NCBI GenBank assembly: GCA_947460225.1
Contig: CANHHI010000001.1
Span: 1-37,164 of the forward strand
DNA length: 37,164 bases
Source: Flavobacteriales bacterium
GTDB taxonomy: Bacteria; Bacteroidota; Bacteroidia; Flavobacteriales_D; CANHHI01
Reading direction: 5' to 3'
The notes under the pieces are model-generated. The model saw only the letters and a list, made by a program, of their open reading frames with translations. It was not told where the DNA came from and searched no databases. The position numbers and the translations under genes were made by a program. Position 1 is the first letter of the stretch. Every line of letters starts with the position of its first letter. Shown here one piece after another: positions 15,110 to 23,110 of the stretch.

Positions 15110-16648
15110 GTGGTGCTCAAAAAAATAATCAATAGATCTGTTTTTTGGGCAATGTCTATTGCCGCTTTGCTTTTACTTTGCGTTCAATTTTACTGGCTCC
15201 ATGACGCTTATGAGAGCAAAAAACATTTTCACAGAATGCAGTTGCGTGAGCATCTTTTATGGGCAGCCGCAAAACATGAAAAAAGCCAAATCTACGCACA
15301 CATCAATTTAGATTCACTCCTAGAAGAATTTGGTGTTGAAAAGCCAGAAAAAGAGCATACACTGTACAATGTAAAAGCATTGGTGCCAAAAAGGAGTAAA
15401 GACGTTAATGCTTGGCAATATAAAATTAGAGAATTGCCAAACCGCACAGACAGTTTGTACAGTTTGTCTTTGGGCATGCACCAAGATATTTTCAATAAAC
15501 AACGCATGGCATATAGGTTGCAACCTATACAACAACCCAACGAACAAGACCAAGCAAATTTATACCACGCTATCGCTGGATACCTTTTGGAATCCCATAT
15601 TTCATTTATCAGCAAAGCAGCTAGCTTTAAAATAGATATATTTAGCTTGCAAGAATACGTACAAAAAGATTTTCCCTACAATTTCCACTGGGATATTTAC
15701 GACCCTTTGGCAGATAAATTTTGGTTTGACTTTAAAGAGACCGCACTAGACAAGGAATTTTTATCTAAAATGGTTTCCGTGCCTTTGTTTAATAGCGTGT
15801 ATGATGTTGCGCCTTATCATTTGGTGGCTTGGTTTTCAAGCGAAGAAGAGCAAGCCTTAGGTCAAATAAAATCTATGTTTTTATCTTCGGTTTTATTGAT
15901 TTTTTTTATTGGACTTTGTGCATATTATAGCCTGTCCCATTTGGTGGACTTAAAACTGCAAGGGCGCATGCGCAACGATTTTATCAACAACATGACCCAT
16001 GAACTCAAAACCCCTATTGCTACTGTTTCATTGGCTTGCCAAGGCTTGCTTTCCAAAGATATTGTGTTAAATGAAGCGCAAAGGAATAGATATGTGGGTA
16101 TTATAGAACAAGAAAATCAACGCTTATTAAATTTGGTGGAAAGTGTATTGCAAGCCAATTCACTAAGCAAAGGCAAGCTCATCTTGGACAAAACGCTGAT
16201 AAACCTTGTTGAAGTGATACAAAACGTTGTAGAGAGTAGCGTTTTAAGGGTAGAAGCAAAAAAAGGCACCATAGAATTCTTGTATAATCCAAAAGAATTT
16301 TATACCTTTGTAGCCGATAAAATTCATTTAACAAATGCTATTTATAATTTACTAGACAACGCCATTAAGTATTCGCAAGGCAATTTGCAAATCAAAATCA
16401 TTTTAAGCAAGCTGAAAAATGGCTATGTGTTACACATTCAAGACAATGGAATAGGTATAGATAGGGTTTATCACAAAAAGATTTTTGAAAAATTGTACCG
16501 AGTACCGACGGGAAATATTCATGAAACCACAGGATATGGACTAGGGCTTAGTTATGTGAAATATATTGTAGATATGCACCAGGGTAGAATTTGGTTAGAT
16601 AGTGAATTAAATAAAGGGACAACATTTTTTGTTAGATTATACAATTAA
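15110..16648 (+). CDS. Sensor histidine kinase
   Basis: 512 residues if it starts at GTG 15110, 14 nt after the GNAT stop. An in-frame ATG at 15047 would overlap GNAT by 49 nt and add 21 residues copied from its coding end, so it is less likely. Topology: TM1 at about 11-30 (AALLLLCVQFYWL), a periplasmic sensor region of about 220 residues without a recognised domain, and TM2 at about 253-276. HisKA follows, with phospho-accepting His297 in NNMTHELKTPIATV. The HATPase has N-box NLLDNAIKYS near 415, G1 QDNGIGID near 443 and G2 TGYGLGLSYVKYIV near 473. It is cognate to the response regulator 22 nt downstream. The signal is unknown. Confidence 0.92.
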   Translation: MVLKKIINRSVFWAMSIAALLLLCVQFYWLHDAYESKKHFHRMQLREHLLWAAAKHEKSQIYAHINLDSLLEEFGVEKPEKEHTLYNVKALVPKRSKDVNAWQYKIRELPNRTDSLYSLSLGMHQDIFNKQRMAYRLQPIQQPNEQDQANLYHAIAGYLLESHISFISKAASFKIDIFSLQEYVQKDFPYNFHWDIYDPLADKFWFDFKETALDKEFLSKMVSVPLFNSVYDVAPYHLVAWFSSEEEQALGQIKSMFLSSVLLIFFIGLCAYYSLSHLVDLKLQGRMRNDFINNMTHELKTPIATVSLACQGLLSKDIVLNEAQRNRYVGIIEQENQRLLNLVESVLQANSLSKGKLILDKTLINLVEVIQNVVESSVLRVEAKKGTIEFLYNPKEFYTFVADKIHLTNAIYNLLDNAIKYSQGNLQIKIILSKLKNGYVLHIQDNGIGIDRVYHKKIFEKLYRVPTGNIHETTGYGLGLSYVKYIVDMHQGRIWLDSELNKGTTFFVRLYN

Positions 16649-16670
16649 ATTAAAATAATAAATCATAGTT

Positions 16671-17420
16671 ATGGCTGATAAAAGAGCTAGAATAATTCTT
16701 ACAGAAGACGATGTAAACCTTGGGCAATTATTACAAGAGTATATGAGTGCCAAAGGATTTGATTGCATTCTTGCCAGAGATGGGGAGGAAGCGTGGAGCA
16801 TTTTCACGGAACAAGATGTGGACTTGGTGGTATTAGACGTAATGCTCCCCAAAATAGATGGATTTACCCTAGCAGAGCGCATTCGTGCACGGGATTTTTA
16901 TACCCCGATTGTGTTTCTTTCTGCCAGATGTGCCAAAGAAGACGTGTTGCGTGGTTTTGCAGTGGGGGCAGATGATTTCATCAAAAAGCCTTTTTCTATG
17001 GAAGAACTCGTGGCAAGGTGCGAAGCCATTTTGCGCCGTGTAAACGAAGAAGTTAAAATTTCTGAAAGGCATCAAATCAAAAAATTTGATATTGCTGGCT
17101 ATATGTACGATTATAGCACACGCATGATAGACAAAGGCAATGGGCAGCGCATTAAATTATCTTCCAAAGAGAATGAATTACTACATTTGATGGTCAAAGA
17201 CGGCATAGGAACTATTGTGGACAGACGCTTGATTTTAGATAAAATTTGGGACGAGGATAGTTACTACAAAAGCCGCAGCATGGACGTGTATATGTCAAAA
17301 TTGCGCAGAGCATTTAAAGACAATCCCCGTGTGGAAATTGTAACTTTGCACGGCAATGGCTACCGCCTAGTGGTATATGAAACAATGGCAAGACCAGTAG
17401 AGCAAGAGCTCAGTAGATAA
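16671..17420 (+). CDS. OmpR/PhoB-type response regulator
   Basis: 249 residues. The receiver domain is at 5-122: acidic pocket EDD at 12-14, phospho-accepting Asp56 in VVLDVMLPKIDG, Ser84 in VFLSAR, and Lys106 in FIKKPF. The C-terminal winged-helix domain is at about 140-245, with KLSSKENELLHLMVKDG and the recognition-helix region SRSMDVYMSKLRRAFKDNP, then VTLHGNGYRLV. It is a DNA-binding transcription regulator controlled by the kinase upstream. It closes the operon, followed directly by a strong bidirectional terminator. The 18-bp inverted repeat at the operon promoter is a possible autoregulatory site (inference). Confidence 0.95.
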   Translation: MADKRARIILTEDDVNLGQLLQEYMSAKGFDCILARDGEEAWSIFTEQDVDLVVLDVMLPKIDGFTLAERIRARDFYTPIVFLSARCAKEDVLRGFAVGADDFIKKPFSMEELVARCEAILRRVNEEVKISERHQIKKFDIAGYMYDYSTRMIDKGNGQRIKLSSKENELLHLMVKDGIGTIVDRRLILDKIWDEDSYYKSRSMDVYMSKLRRAFKDNPRVEIVTLHGNGYRLVVYETMARPVEQELSR

Positions 17421-17446
17421 AAAAATCCGCCTTTCGGCGGATTTTT
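17421..17446. terminator. Bidirectional intrinsic terminator
   Basis: AAAAATCCGCC-TTTC-GGCGGATTTTT is a perfect 11-bp stem with a 4-nt loop, A-run on one side and T-run on the other. It works for the response regulator operon on plus and for the rlmD-like gene on minus, whose TAA stop lies in the T-run. Confidence 0.9.
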
Positions 17447-18857
17447 ATTTTAAGCGCAATAAAGCAACACTCTCCACATGGTGCGTATGTGGAAACAAGT
17501 CCACGGGTTGCACCTGTTCAATGGTGTAAAATTCTTGCATCAAGGCTAAATCACGGGCTTGTGTGCTTGCATTGCAACTCACGTAAATCAATTTGGGCGC
17601 ACGCATGTTTAAAATCTGCGCCACAACATCGCCGTGCATACCCGAACGTGGCGGATCCACAATCAGCACATCTGGTTTGCCATGTGTTAAAACAAATTCA
17701 TCGTTGAGCACATCTTTCATGTCGCCAGCAAAAAACTGTGCATGATCAATGCCATTGATTTGGGCGTTGATTTTTGCATCGGTAATGGCATCTTCCACGT
17801 ATTCCACACCAATGACTTTTTTGCAATTTTTACCCACAAACTGCGCAATAGTACCCGTTCCCGTGTATAAATCATACAGCACATCTGTGGCTTGAATATC
17901 CGCAAAATCACGAATAATTTTATACAAAACCAAGGCTTGCCGAGAATTTGTTTGGTAAAAACTTTTGGCACTCACCTTAAAACGCAAATCTTCCATTTCT
18001 TCCCAAATAAAGTCTCTGCCTTTAAAGGTGTATAATTCTTGGTCTATCCAAGTGTCGTTGGCTTTTAAATTATACGCATAAAGCCAAGATTGCACCTCTG
18101 GAAATGCCAAAGATAATTTTTCCAACAATTGAAATTCCTTGTCTTTTTCTTCTTCCGACATGGCTTGATGCAAAATCAAAAGCACCATGTTTTCGCCCGT
18201 CAAAGCAGTTCTTATCATCAAGGTGCGCAGAAAACCTTTTTGCAAACGCAAATCATAAAAAGACATGCCGAGCTCCACCGCATATTCCCTCACGGTATTG
18301 CGCAAACGATTGGAAAACTCCGTTTGCAAATAACATGTTTCAACATCGACAATTTTGTCAAAACGCCCCGACACGTGAAATCCCAAAGCAGATTCTTGGA
18401 TAACCGCATCGCTTTTTACTTCTTCTTCGGTGAGCCAACGCTTGTTGGAAAAAGTAAATTCTAGTTTATTTCTATAAAAAGTTGTGTCTTGACAGCCAAT
18501 AATCGGCTGAAAATGTTCAACGTCCAACTTGCCCAAACGAATAAAAGCATCTTGCACTTGTTTTTGTTTGTACAAGAGTTGCGTTTCATAGTTCATGTTT
18601 TGCCATTTGCAACCCCCACAAACGCCAAAATGCTTGCAAAAAGGCGTTTCTCTATTTACAGACGGCTCAACAATACTTAGCAAGCGTGCTTCTAAATAAT
18701 TTTTCTTTTTGCGGAAAACCTCCACTTCTACCACATCTCCTGGCACACCACCCGCCACAAAAACCACTTGATTTTCGTGCCTGCCCAAGGCGATGCCTTC
18801 ATTGGTTGCTTCATGCAAAGCAAGTGTCATGCGGTAATTGTCTATTTTTTTTGCCAT
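17445..18857 (-). CDS. rlmD: 23S rRNA (uracil-5-)-methyltransferase, RlmD/RumA type
   Basis: 470 residues. TrmA/RlmD-family enzymes methylate C5 of a uridine in RNA using SAM; RlmD acts on U1939 of 23S rRNA and carries a 4Fe-4S cluster. Seen: an N-terminal TRAM RNA-binding domain (about 5-65, with GIALGRHENQVVFVAGGVPGD-like sequence), cluster cysteines C74-x5-C80-x2-C83 in CKHFGVCGGCKW and a fourth in VETCYLQ, SAM-binding YDLYTGTGTIAQF, IVDPPRSGMH, and the nucleophile region VSCNASTQARDL. The Fe-S motif separates it from TrmA. Bacteroidota members are often annotated RlmD, but the exact target base is not proven by sequence. The ATG overlaps the end of the cyclo-ligase gene by 16 nt. Confidence 0.87.
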   Translation of the reverse strand: MAKKIDNYRMTLALHEATNEGIALGRHENQVVFVAGGVPGDVVEVEVFRKKKNYLEARLLSIVEPSVNRETPFCKHFGVCGGCKWQNMNYETQLLYKQKQVQDAFIRLGKLDVEHFQPIIGCQDTTFYRNKLEFTFSNKRWLTEEEVKSDAVIQESALGFHVSGRFDKIVDVETCYLQTEFSNRLRNTVREYAVELGMSFYDLRLQKGFLRTLMIRTALTGENMVLLILHQAMSEEEKDKEFQLLEKLSLAFPEVQSWLYAYNLKANDTWIDQELYTFKGRDFIWEEMEDLRFKVSAKSFYQTNSRQALVLYKIIRDFADIQATDVLYDLYTGTGTIAQFVGKNCKKVIGVEYVEDAITDAKINAQINGIDHAQFFAGDMKDVLNDEFVLTHGKPDVLIVDPPRSGMHGDVVAQILNMRAPKLIYVSCNASTQARDLALMQEFYTIEQVQPVDLFPHTHHVESVALLRLK

Positions 18858-19408
18858 AAACCTTCTGGGAAAACACAGTAATCCATTTGTAAATCTTTGT
18901 CGTGTAGTTCTGTTATAGGTTCTGTCAAAGGAGGAAAGAGAGAAAGTCCAATTTTTAACACATGACTATCCAAATTAGCCACAAAATAATCGTAATACCC
19001 TTTTCCGTAACCTATCCTGTATCCCTTTTCGTCAAAAGCCAGCAAAGGCAATAAAATCACATCTATTTGTTTGCCGTCTATTTTTTCACCCAGCATCGGT
19101 TCTGGAATGCCCAAAGCATTTTCTTTGCAAGGCGTTTCTTTTTCCAATAAAAAAGTTTCCAGTCCTTGTTCTATCATTTTAGGCACGCAAACCGCTATGT
19201 TTTTTTGCCACAAAGCATGTACAATGGGCAGGGTGTCTATTTCGTGCTGAGCAGCGATAGGCAAAAACACGTGCACCAATTTGGTGTTGTCCCATATCGG
19301 CAAATCAAAAAGCCTTTGCACAAGGGCGTGTTCTTTTTCCTGTTTTTGCGTAGCTTCTAAGGCTAAACGCATGCTTTTATATTGTTGTCTGATTTCCTGT
19401 TTGTTCAT
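18842..19408 (-). CDS. 5-formyltetrahydrofolate cyclo-ligase
   Basis: 188 residues. The enzyme (MTHFS) converts 5-formyl-THF to 5,10-methenyl-THF with ATP hydrolysis, returning a storage folate to the one-carbon pool. Seen: the N-terminal MNKQEIRQQYKSMRLAL typical of the family, a folate-region VFLPIAAQHEIDT, and the ATP-binding signature GYRIGYGKGYYDYF at 129-142. The length is normal. Its start codon lies 32 nt inside the 3' end of obg, and its own end overlaps the rlmD-like start, so it is embedded in a tight operon. FolD, encoded elsewhere in this window, uses the same product. Confidence 0.92.
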   Translation of the reverse strand: MNKQEIRQQYKSMRLALEATQKQEKEHALVQRLFDLPIWDNTKLVHVFLPIAAQHEIDTLPIVHALWQKNIAVCVPKMIEQGLETFLLEKETPCKENALGIPEPMLGEKIDGKQIDVILLPLLAFDEKGYRIGYGKGYYDYFVANLDSHVLKIGLSLFPPLTEPITELHDKDLQMDYCVFPEGLWQKK

Positions 19409-20396
19409 GGTTCATCATTTTCCAGAGTGCATCTTTCAATTCTTGTAGCCCAATCTGCGCCACCGAAGAAATAAACAAGCAAGCCACATCTTTGGGCAAG
19501 GTTTTTGCCATTTCCCCTTTGAGCTCTTCATCTAAAAGGTCGCTTTTGGTAATGGCTAGCAAACGCTGTTTGTGCATCAATTCGGGGTTATACGCCTCCA
19601 ATTCTTTGCATAAAATGTTGTACGCCTCTTGAATATCTTTGGCATCAGCGGGCACCATAAACAAAAGCACGGAATTGCGCTCAATGTGCCTCAAAAAGCG
19701 ATACCCCAAGCCTTTGCCCTGACTTGCTCCTTCAATAATACCTGGAATGTCCGCCATCACAAAAGACAATTCATCACGGTAATTGACAATACCCAAATTA
19801 GGCACCAAAGTGGTAAAAGGATAATCTGCAATTTCAGGTTTGGCAGCACTCAACACCGAAAGCAAGGTGGACTTGCCTGCATTGGGAAACCCAACCAGCC
19901 CAACATCTGCCAAAACTTTAAGCTCTAAAATTTTCCATTTTTCTTCGCCAGGCAAACCAGGCTGGGAATACATAGGGGTTTGGTTGGTTGGGCTTTTAAA
20001 ATGTTCATTGCCCAAACCCCCTCTTCCACCGGGCGCAATAACATATTCTTGCCCATCTTCCACAATTTCCACCAAAAACTCATCGGTTTCAGCATCTTTG
20101 GCTATCGTACCCAAAGGCACGTCTAAAATCACGTCTTCGCCGTCTTTGCCGTGTTTTCTGCCACTTTTACCACTCTCTCCCACCCCAGCAATCACGTGCT
20201 TGCGGTATTTGAGGTGTAGCAAAGTCCACATTTGTTTATTGCCACGCAAAATAATGTGTCCACCACGTCCGCCGTCTCCGCCGTCTGGTCCACCTTTGGC
20301 GGTATTTTTGTCTCTGTGAAAGTGCATAGAACCAGCACCTCCGTGCCCAGAACGGCAACAGATTTTTACGTAATCTATAAAGCTATCTCCGCTCAT
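19377..20396 (-). CDS. obg: GTPase Obg (CgtA), ribosome-associated
   Basis: 339 residues from ATG 20396. The longer frame to 20492 runs into adk and is not used. Obg is an essential GTPase acting in large-subunit assembly and stress signalling. Seen: the glycine-rich N-terminal Obg fold at 1-158 (GHGGAGSMHFHRDK, GGPDGGDGGRGG, GGRGGLGNEHF). The G domain has P-loop GFPNAGKST at 169-177, switch I YPFTTL, G3 DIPG at 216-219, G4 TKSD at 283-286, and G5 ISS. It lacks the extra C-terminal OCT domain of some Firmicutes members. A -7 box lies within the adk end just upstream, suggesting an internal, nearly leaderless transcript. Confidence 0.95.
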   Translation of the reverse strand: MSGDSFIDYVKICCRSGHGGAGSMHFHRDKNTAKGGPDGGDGGRGGHIILRGNKQMWTLLHLKYRKHVIAGVGESGKSGRKHGKDGEDVILDVPLGTIAKDAETDEFLVEIVEDGQEYVIAPGGRGGLGNEHFKSPTNQTPMYSQPGLPGEEKWKILELKVLADVGLVGFPNAGKSTLLSVLSAAKPEIADYPFTTLVPNLGIVNYRDELSFVMADIPGIIEGASQGKGLGYRFLRHIERNSVLLFMVPADAKDIQEAYNILCKELEAYNPELMHKQRLLAITKSDLLDEELKGEMAKTLPKDVACLFISSVAQIGLQELKDALWKMMNHEQTGNQTTI

Positions 20397-20400
20397 AATA

Positions 20401-20964
20401 TCAAAGGTATGCGCAGATTTCAGAAAATATCTGTTCCACAGATTGTGTGCCATCAATGGCTTTATACTTGTTTTGCTTTTGATAAAAAGCAATTAAACTC
20501 GCTGTTTTTTTGTTGTATTCTGCAATTCTGCCTTGTATAATGGCTCCATTTTGGTCGTCCGCACGTCCAGAAGTAGCCCCACGCAGCAAAATTCTTTTCA
20601 CCAATTCCTCTTCGGGCACTTCCAAGCCAAGCACGCAGTCAATTTGCTCGCCATGTTTGCTTAGAAAACTGTCCAAAGCCTCCGCCTGGGAAATTGTTCT
20701 GGGAAACCCATCAAAAATAAATCCTTTGCAAGGTTTTTTTTGCAAAACTTCATGCTCCAAAAGTTGAATAGTTACCGCATCGGGCACCAGTTCGCCTTTG
20801 TCCATGTAAGACTTTGCCAATTTGCCGAGTTCCGTGTTTTGCGATAGATGTTTTCTAAAAATATCGCCCGTAGAAAGATGTGTATAAGCATATTTTTCTA
20901 CCATTTTTTCGGACTGCGTACCTTTTCCTGCGCCCGGCGCACCAAAAATAACAATATTGCTCAC
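20401..20964 (-). CDS. adk: Adenylate kinase
   Basis: 187 residues, read from a GTG start at 20964 that gives the canonical N-terminus MSNIVIFGAPGAGKGTQ. It catalyses ATP + AMP = 2 ADP. Seen: P-loop GAPGAGKGT at 8-16, AMP-binding THLSTGDIFR, GFIFDGFPRTISQAEALD, and the LID arginines in RILLRGATSGRADDQ. The LID is the short, non-zinc form, as in many Bacteroidota. No ATG is available nearby in frame, so GTG is the likely start. It lies between hpt (10-nt gap) and obg (4-nt gap), an arrangement consistent with one purine/GTPase operon. Confidence 0.95.
   Translation of the reverse strand: MSNIVIFGAPGAGKGTQSEKMVEKYAYTHLSTGDIFRKHLSQNTELGKLAKSYMDKGELVPDAVTIQLLEHEVLQKKPCKGFIFDGFPRTISQAEALDSFLSKHGEQIDCVLGLEVPEEELVKRILLRGATSGRADDQNGAIIQGRIAEYNKKTASLIAFYQKQNKYKAIDGTQSVEQIFSEICAYL
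20402..20409 (-). promoter_or_regulatory. Possible internal -7 box before obg
   Basis: The minus strand reads TACCTTTG, a perfect TAnnTTTG box, ending 5 nt before the obg ATG (20396) and sitting in the last codons and stop region of adk. No convincing -33 TTTG lies 19-21 nt upstream. It could be chance, but its geometry matches the nadE and WecA-like cases. Confidence 0.35.
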
Positions 20965-20974
20965 AATAAAATGT

Positions 20975-21508
20975 TTAAGGTTTATATACGTAAATAGCGT
21001 TTAGGTTTCTGCCCACGCCGTTGTAATCCAATCCGTAACCCACAATAAAATCATTGGCTATATTCAAGCCCGTGTATTGTATAGGGTGCTGATATTTGTA
21101 AGCACCTGGCTTAAAAAACATAGATGCCACATACACTTTTGCTGCATTTTTTTCTTTGAGCATCTCAAAAATTCGGTGCACTGTGTTGCCACTATCCACA
21201 ATGTCTTCCACAATAATGACTTCTCTGCCCGTCAAATCTTCGTTTAAACCAATGAGTTCTTGCAAATCTTTTTGCTCTGCCCCGTGGTAAGAGGCAATTT
21301 TCACAAAACTAAGTTCGCAGGTAATGGTGAGTTGCTTCATCATGTCGGCGGCAAACATAAACGCTCCGTTGAGCACAATCAAAAACAAAGGAGATTTGCC
21401 CGCAAAATCAACATTGATTTGGTTTGCCACACGACTAACCGCTGCTTGAATTTCGCTTTCAGCAATAAAGGGTTCAAATTCTTTATCCAGGAGTTGTATT
21501 TTTTGCAT
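20975..21508 (-). CDS. hpt: Hypoxanthine phosphoribosyltransferase
   Basis: 177 residues from ATG 21508. A further in-frame ATG at 21550 lies upstream of the -7 box and is excluded. Hpt salvages hypoxanthine (and guanine) with PRPP to give IMP/GMP. Seen: the PRPP-binding loop VIIVEDIVDSGNT in mid-protein, the upstream FLIVLNGAFMFAADMM segment with the nucleotide-loop, and the C-terminal purine-binding FIVGYGLDYNGVGRNL with Lys/Asp/Tyr typical of 6-oxopurine PRTases. It is the first gene of the hpt-adk-obg run. Purine salvage next to adenylate kinase makes functional sense. Confidence 0.93.
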   Translation of the reverse strand: MQKIQLLDKEFEPFIAESEIQAAVSRVANQINVDFAGKSPLFLIVLNGAFMFAADMMKQLTITCELSFVKIASYHGAEQKDLQELIGLNEDLTGREVIIVEDIVDSGNTVHRIFEMLKEKNAAKVYVASMFFKPGAYKYQHPIQYTGLNIANDFIVGYGLDYNGVGRNLNAIYVYKP

Positions 21509-21537
21509 ATTTTTTTGTGGAAATAACAAAGAAAATG

Positions 21538-21545
21538 CAAAGCTA
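21538..21545 (-). promoter_or_regulatory. -7 box of the hpt-adk-obg operon
   Basis: The minus strand reads TAGCTTTG, a perfect box, 29 nt before the hpt ATG at 21508. TTTG runs are present upstream, but at 12 and 25 nt rather than 19-21, so the -33 element is uncertain. Confidence 0.45.
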
Positions 21546-21601
21546 TCCATTTTTTTTCAAAAAACCTAGTCAAAAATGTAACAAATTACGATTAGTTTTA
21601 G

Positions 21602-21609
21602 TATTTTTG
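21602..21609 (+). promoter_or_regulatory. -7 box upstream of the DUF349 gene
   Basis: TATTTTTG is a perfect TAnnTTTG box, 38 nt before the ATG at 21648. No TTTG is found at the -33 distance. It is divergent from the hpt box 56 nt away. Confidence 0.4.
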
Positions 21610-21647
21610 TCAAAAAAATCCACAGGCATTCAGTTGCCCTATTTTTT

Positions 21648-23102
21648 ATGAACATGACCCAGCAGGAAAAAGAAGTCTCCATGCAGACTCACAAGGACGT
21701 TTTGGCTCAATTGGAGCAACTTGTAGAAAAAGAACAACCTTTGTCCAAAGCGTTTAAGGATTTAGATGAGTTAAAAAAACAATGGAATGAACTAGAAAAG
21801 TTACTTGGTTTGCCCAGCAAAGAAGAAGGCGAGCAATACCAAAGACTTTTGCAGGCTTTCCAGTACCATGCTAGGGTGTACAAGGAACTCAAAGAAAACG
21901 ATTTAAAAAGAAATTTAGAACAAAAAACGGACATTTTACAAAAGTTACAATCTTTGTCAAGTGTGCAAGATATTACAGAATTAGACGAAAAATTTAGAGT
22001 ACTCCGAAATGCTTGGAGCGATGTTGGACCAACCTACCGAGAATCTTGGGAAGGTTTGAGAACGCAATTCAATCAATTGGCACAAGTTTTCTATGATAAA
22101 TTGGCACCTTTGTATGAAGTGCAAAACAAAGAACGAGACGAAAAAAGCCAAAAGAAAAAAGATCTTTTTGCCAAAGTTCAAGAAATTACAAGCAGTAGTT
22201 TAAAAACCCAAAAAGATTGGGACAATGCAACAAAACAATTGCAAAACATAGAAAATGAATGGAATGCAATGGGGTTTGTAGCGGGGAAAATAGCATTAAA
22301 CCTAGACAGACAAATCCGCAGGGTTTACACAAAATTTTACAAGAAAAAAAGAGTAGAGTACAAAGTGTTTTTGAATGCCTTTGACGAAAGCAGACAGCGC
22401 AAAGAAGAGTTGATTGCCCAGGCTACCGAACACAAAGACAGCGAAAAATGGCAAGAAGCTATTCCTCTTTTTGACAATTTACAGAAAGAATGGTCAAAAG
22501 CAGGATTTGCGGGGGCAAAGCATCAAGATAAACTTTGGCATAGCTTCAAGGAAATTTGCGACCATTTTTACAGCCGTAGAAAAACTTACCTAGAAGAGCA
22601 AAAATCTTTGGAACAAAGTTTTGAATCGCTCAAACAAGGTTTGATTGTAGAATTGCAAGCCTGGCAACCCAGCGAAGATGCGGAATTGGCAACCACTAAA
22701 TTGCTAGAATTTACAGAGCGTGCCACCGAATGGACCACACAAGCCAAAACGCTTACGCTCAAAATCCGCATGATTTTGGAAGAAAAAATTGGGCAAACAA
22801 TTTTAAATGCAGAAGAAAAAATCAACTTAGCCAAACAAATTACCAAAAAATTGTTTGAAAAAGACGATAGACCTCTTGATGTTATTATTGCCAGAGAAAA
22901 ATCATTCTTGACTCAACAAGCCGATAAAATACGCAAAGAGGTGCAAAGCAGTGAAAACAATTTGGCTTTTTTTGGCAACAATGCTTCGGCAAAATTATTG
23001 CTCAAAGATGTCAATCAAAAACTGGACAAAGACAAAGCCGTTTTGGCAAGTTTAGAAGCACAAATTCAGCAGCTCAGCAAAATGCAAAGGCAGTTTAAAT
23101 AA
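21648..23102 (+). CDS. DUF349 domain protein, coiled coil
   Basis: 484 residues, highly charged and almost entirely helical, with no signal peptide or membrane segment, so cytoplasmic. Seen: repeated DUF349-type three-helix units, for example WDNATKQLQNIENEWNAMG followed by LDRQIRRVYTKFYKKKR, and KWQEAIPLFDNLQKEWSKAG followed by DKLWHSFKEICDHFYSRR, plus earlier degenerate ones (LDELKKQWNELEKL; LRNAWSDVGPTYRESW). The C-terminal 60-80 residues form another coiled coil. DUF349 proteins are widespread in Bacteroidota and of unknown function. It is followed after 8 nt by murF-alr, so co-transcription is likely. An alternative ATG two codons downstream makes little difference. Confidence 0.85.
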   Translation: MNMTQQEKEVSMQTHKDVLAQLEQLVEKEQPLSKAFKDLDELKKQWNELEKLLGLPSKEEGEQYQRLLQAFQYHARVYKELKENDLKRNLEQKTDILQKLQSLSSVQDITELDEKFRVLRNAWSDVGPTYRESWEGLRTQFNQLAQVFYDKLAPLYEVQNKERDEKSQKKKDLFAKVQEITSSSLKTQKDWDNATKQLQNIENEWNAMGFVAGKIALNLDRQIRRVYTKFYKKKRVEYKVFLNAFDESRQRKEELIAQATEHKDSEKWQEAIPLFDNLQKEWSKAGFAGAKHQDKLWHSFKEICDHFYSRRKTYLEEQKSLEQSFESLKQGLIVELQAWQPSEDAELATTKLLEFTERATEWTTQAKTLTLKIRMILEEKIGQTILNAEEKINLAKQITKKLFEKDDRPLDVIIAREKSFLTQQADKIRKEVQSSENNLAFFGNNASAKLLLKDVNQKLDKDKAVLASLEAQIQQLSKMQRQFK

Positions 23103-23110
23103 CAAAAAAA

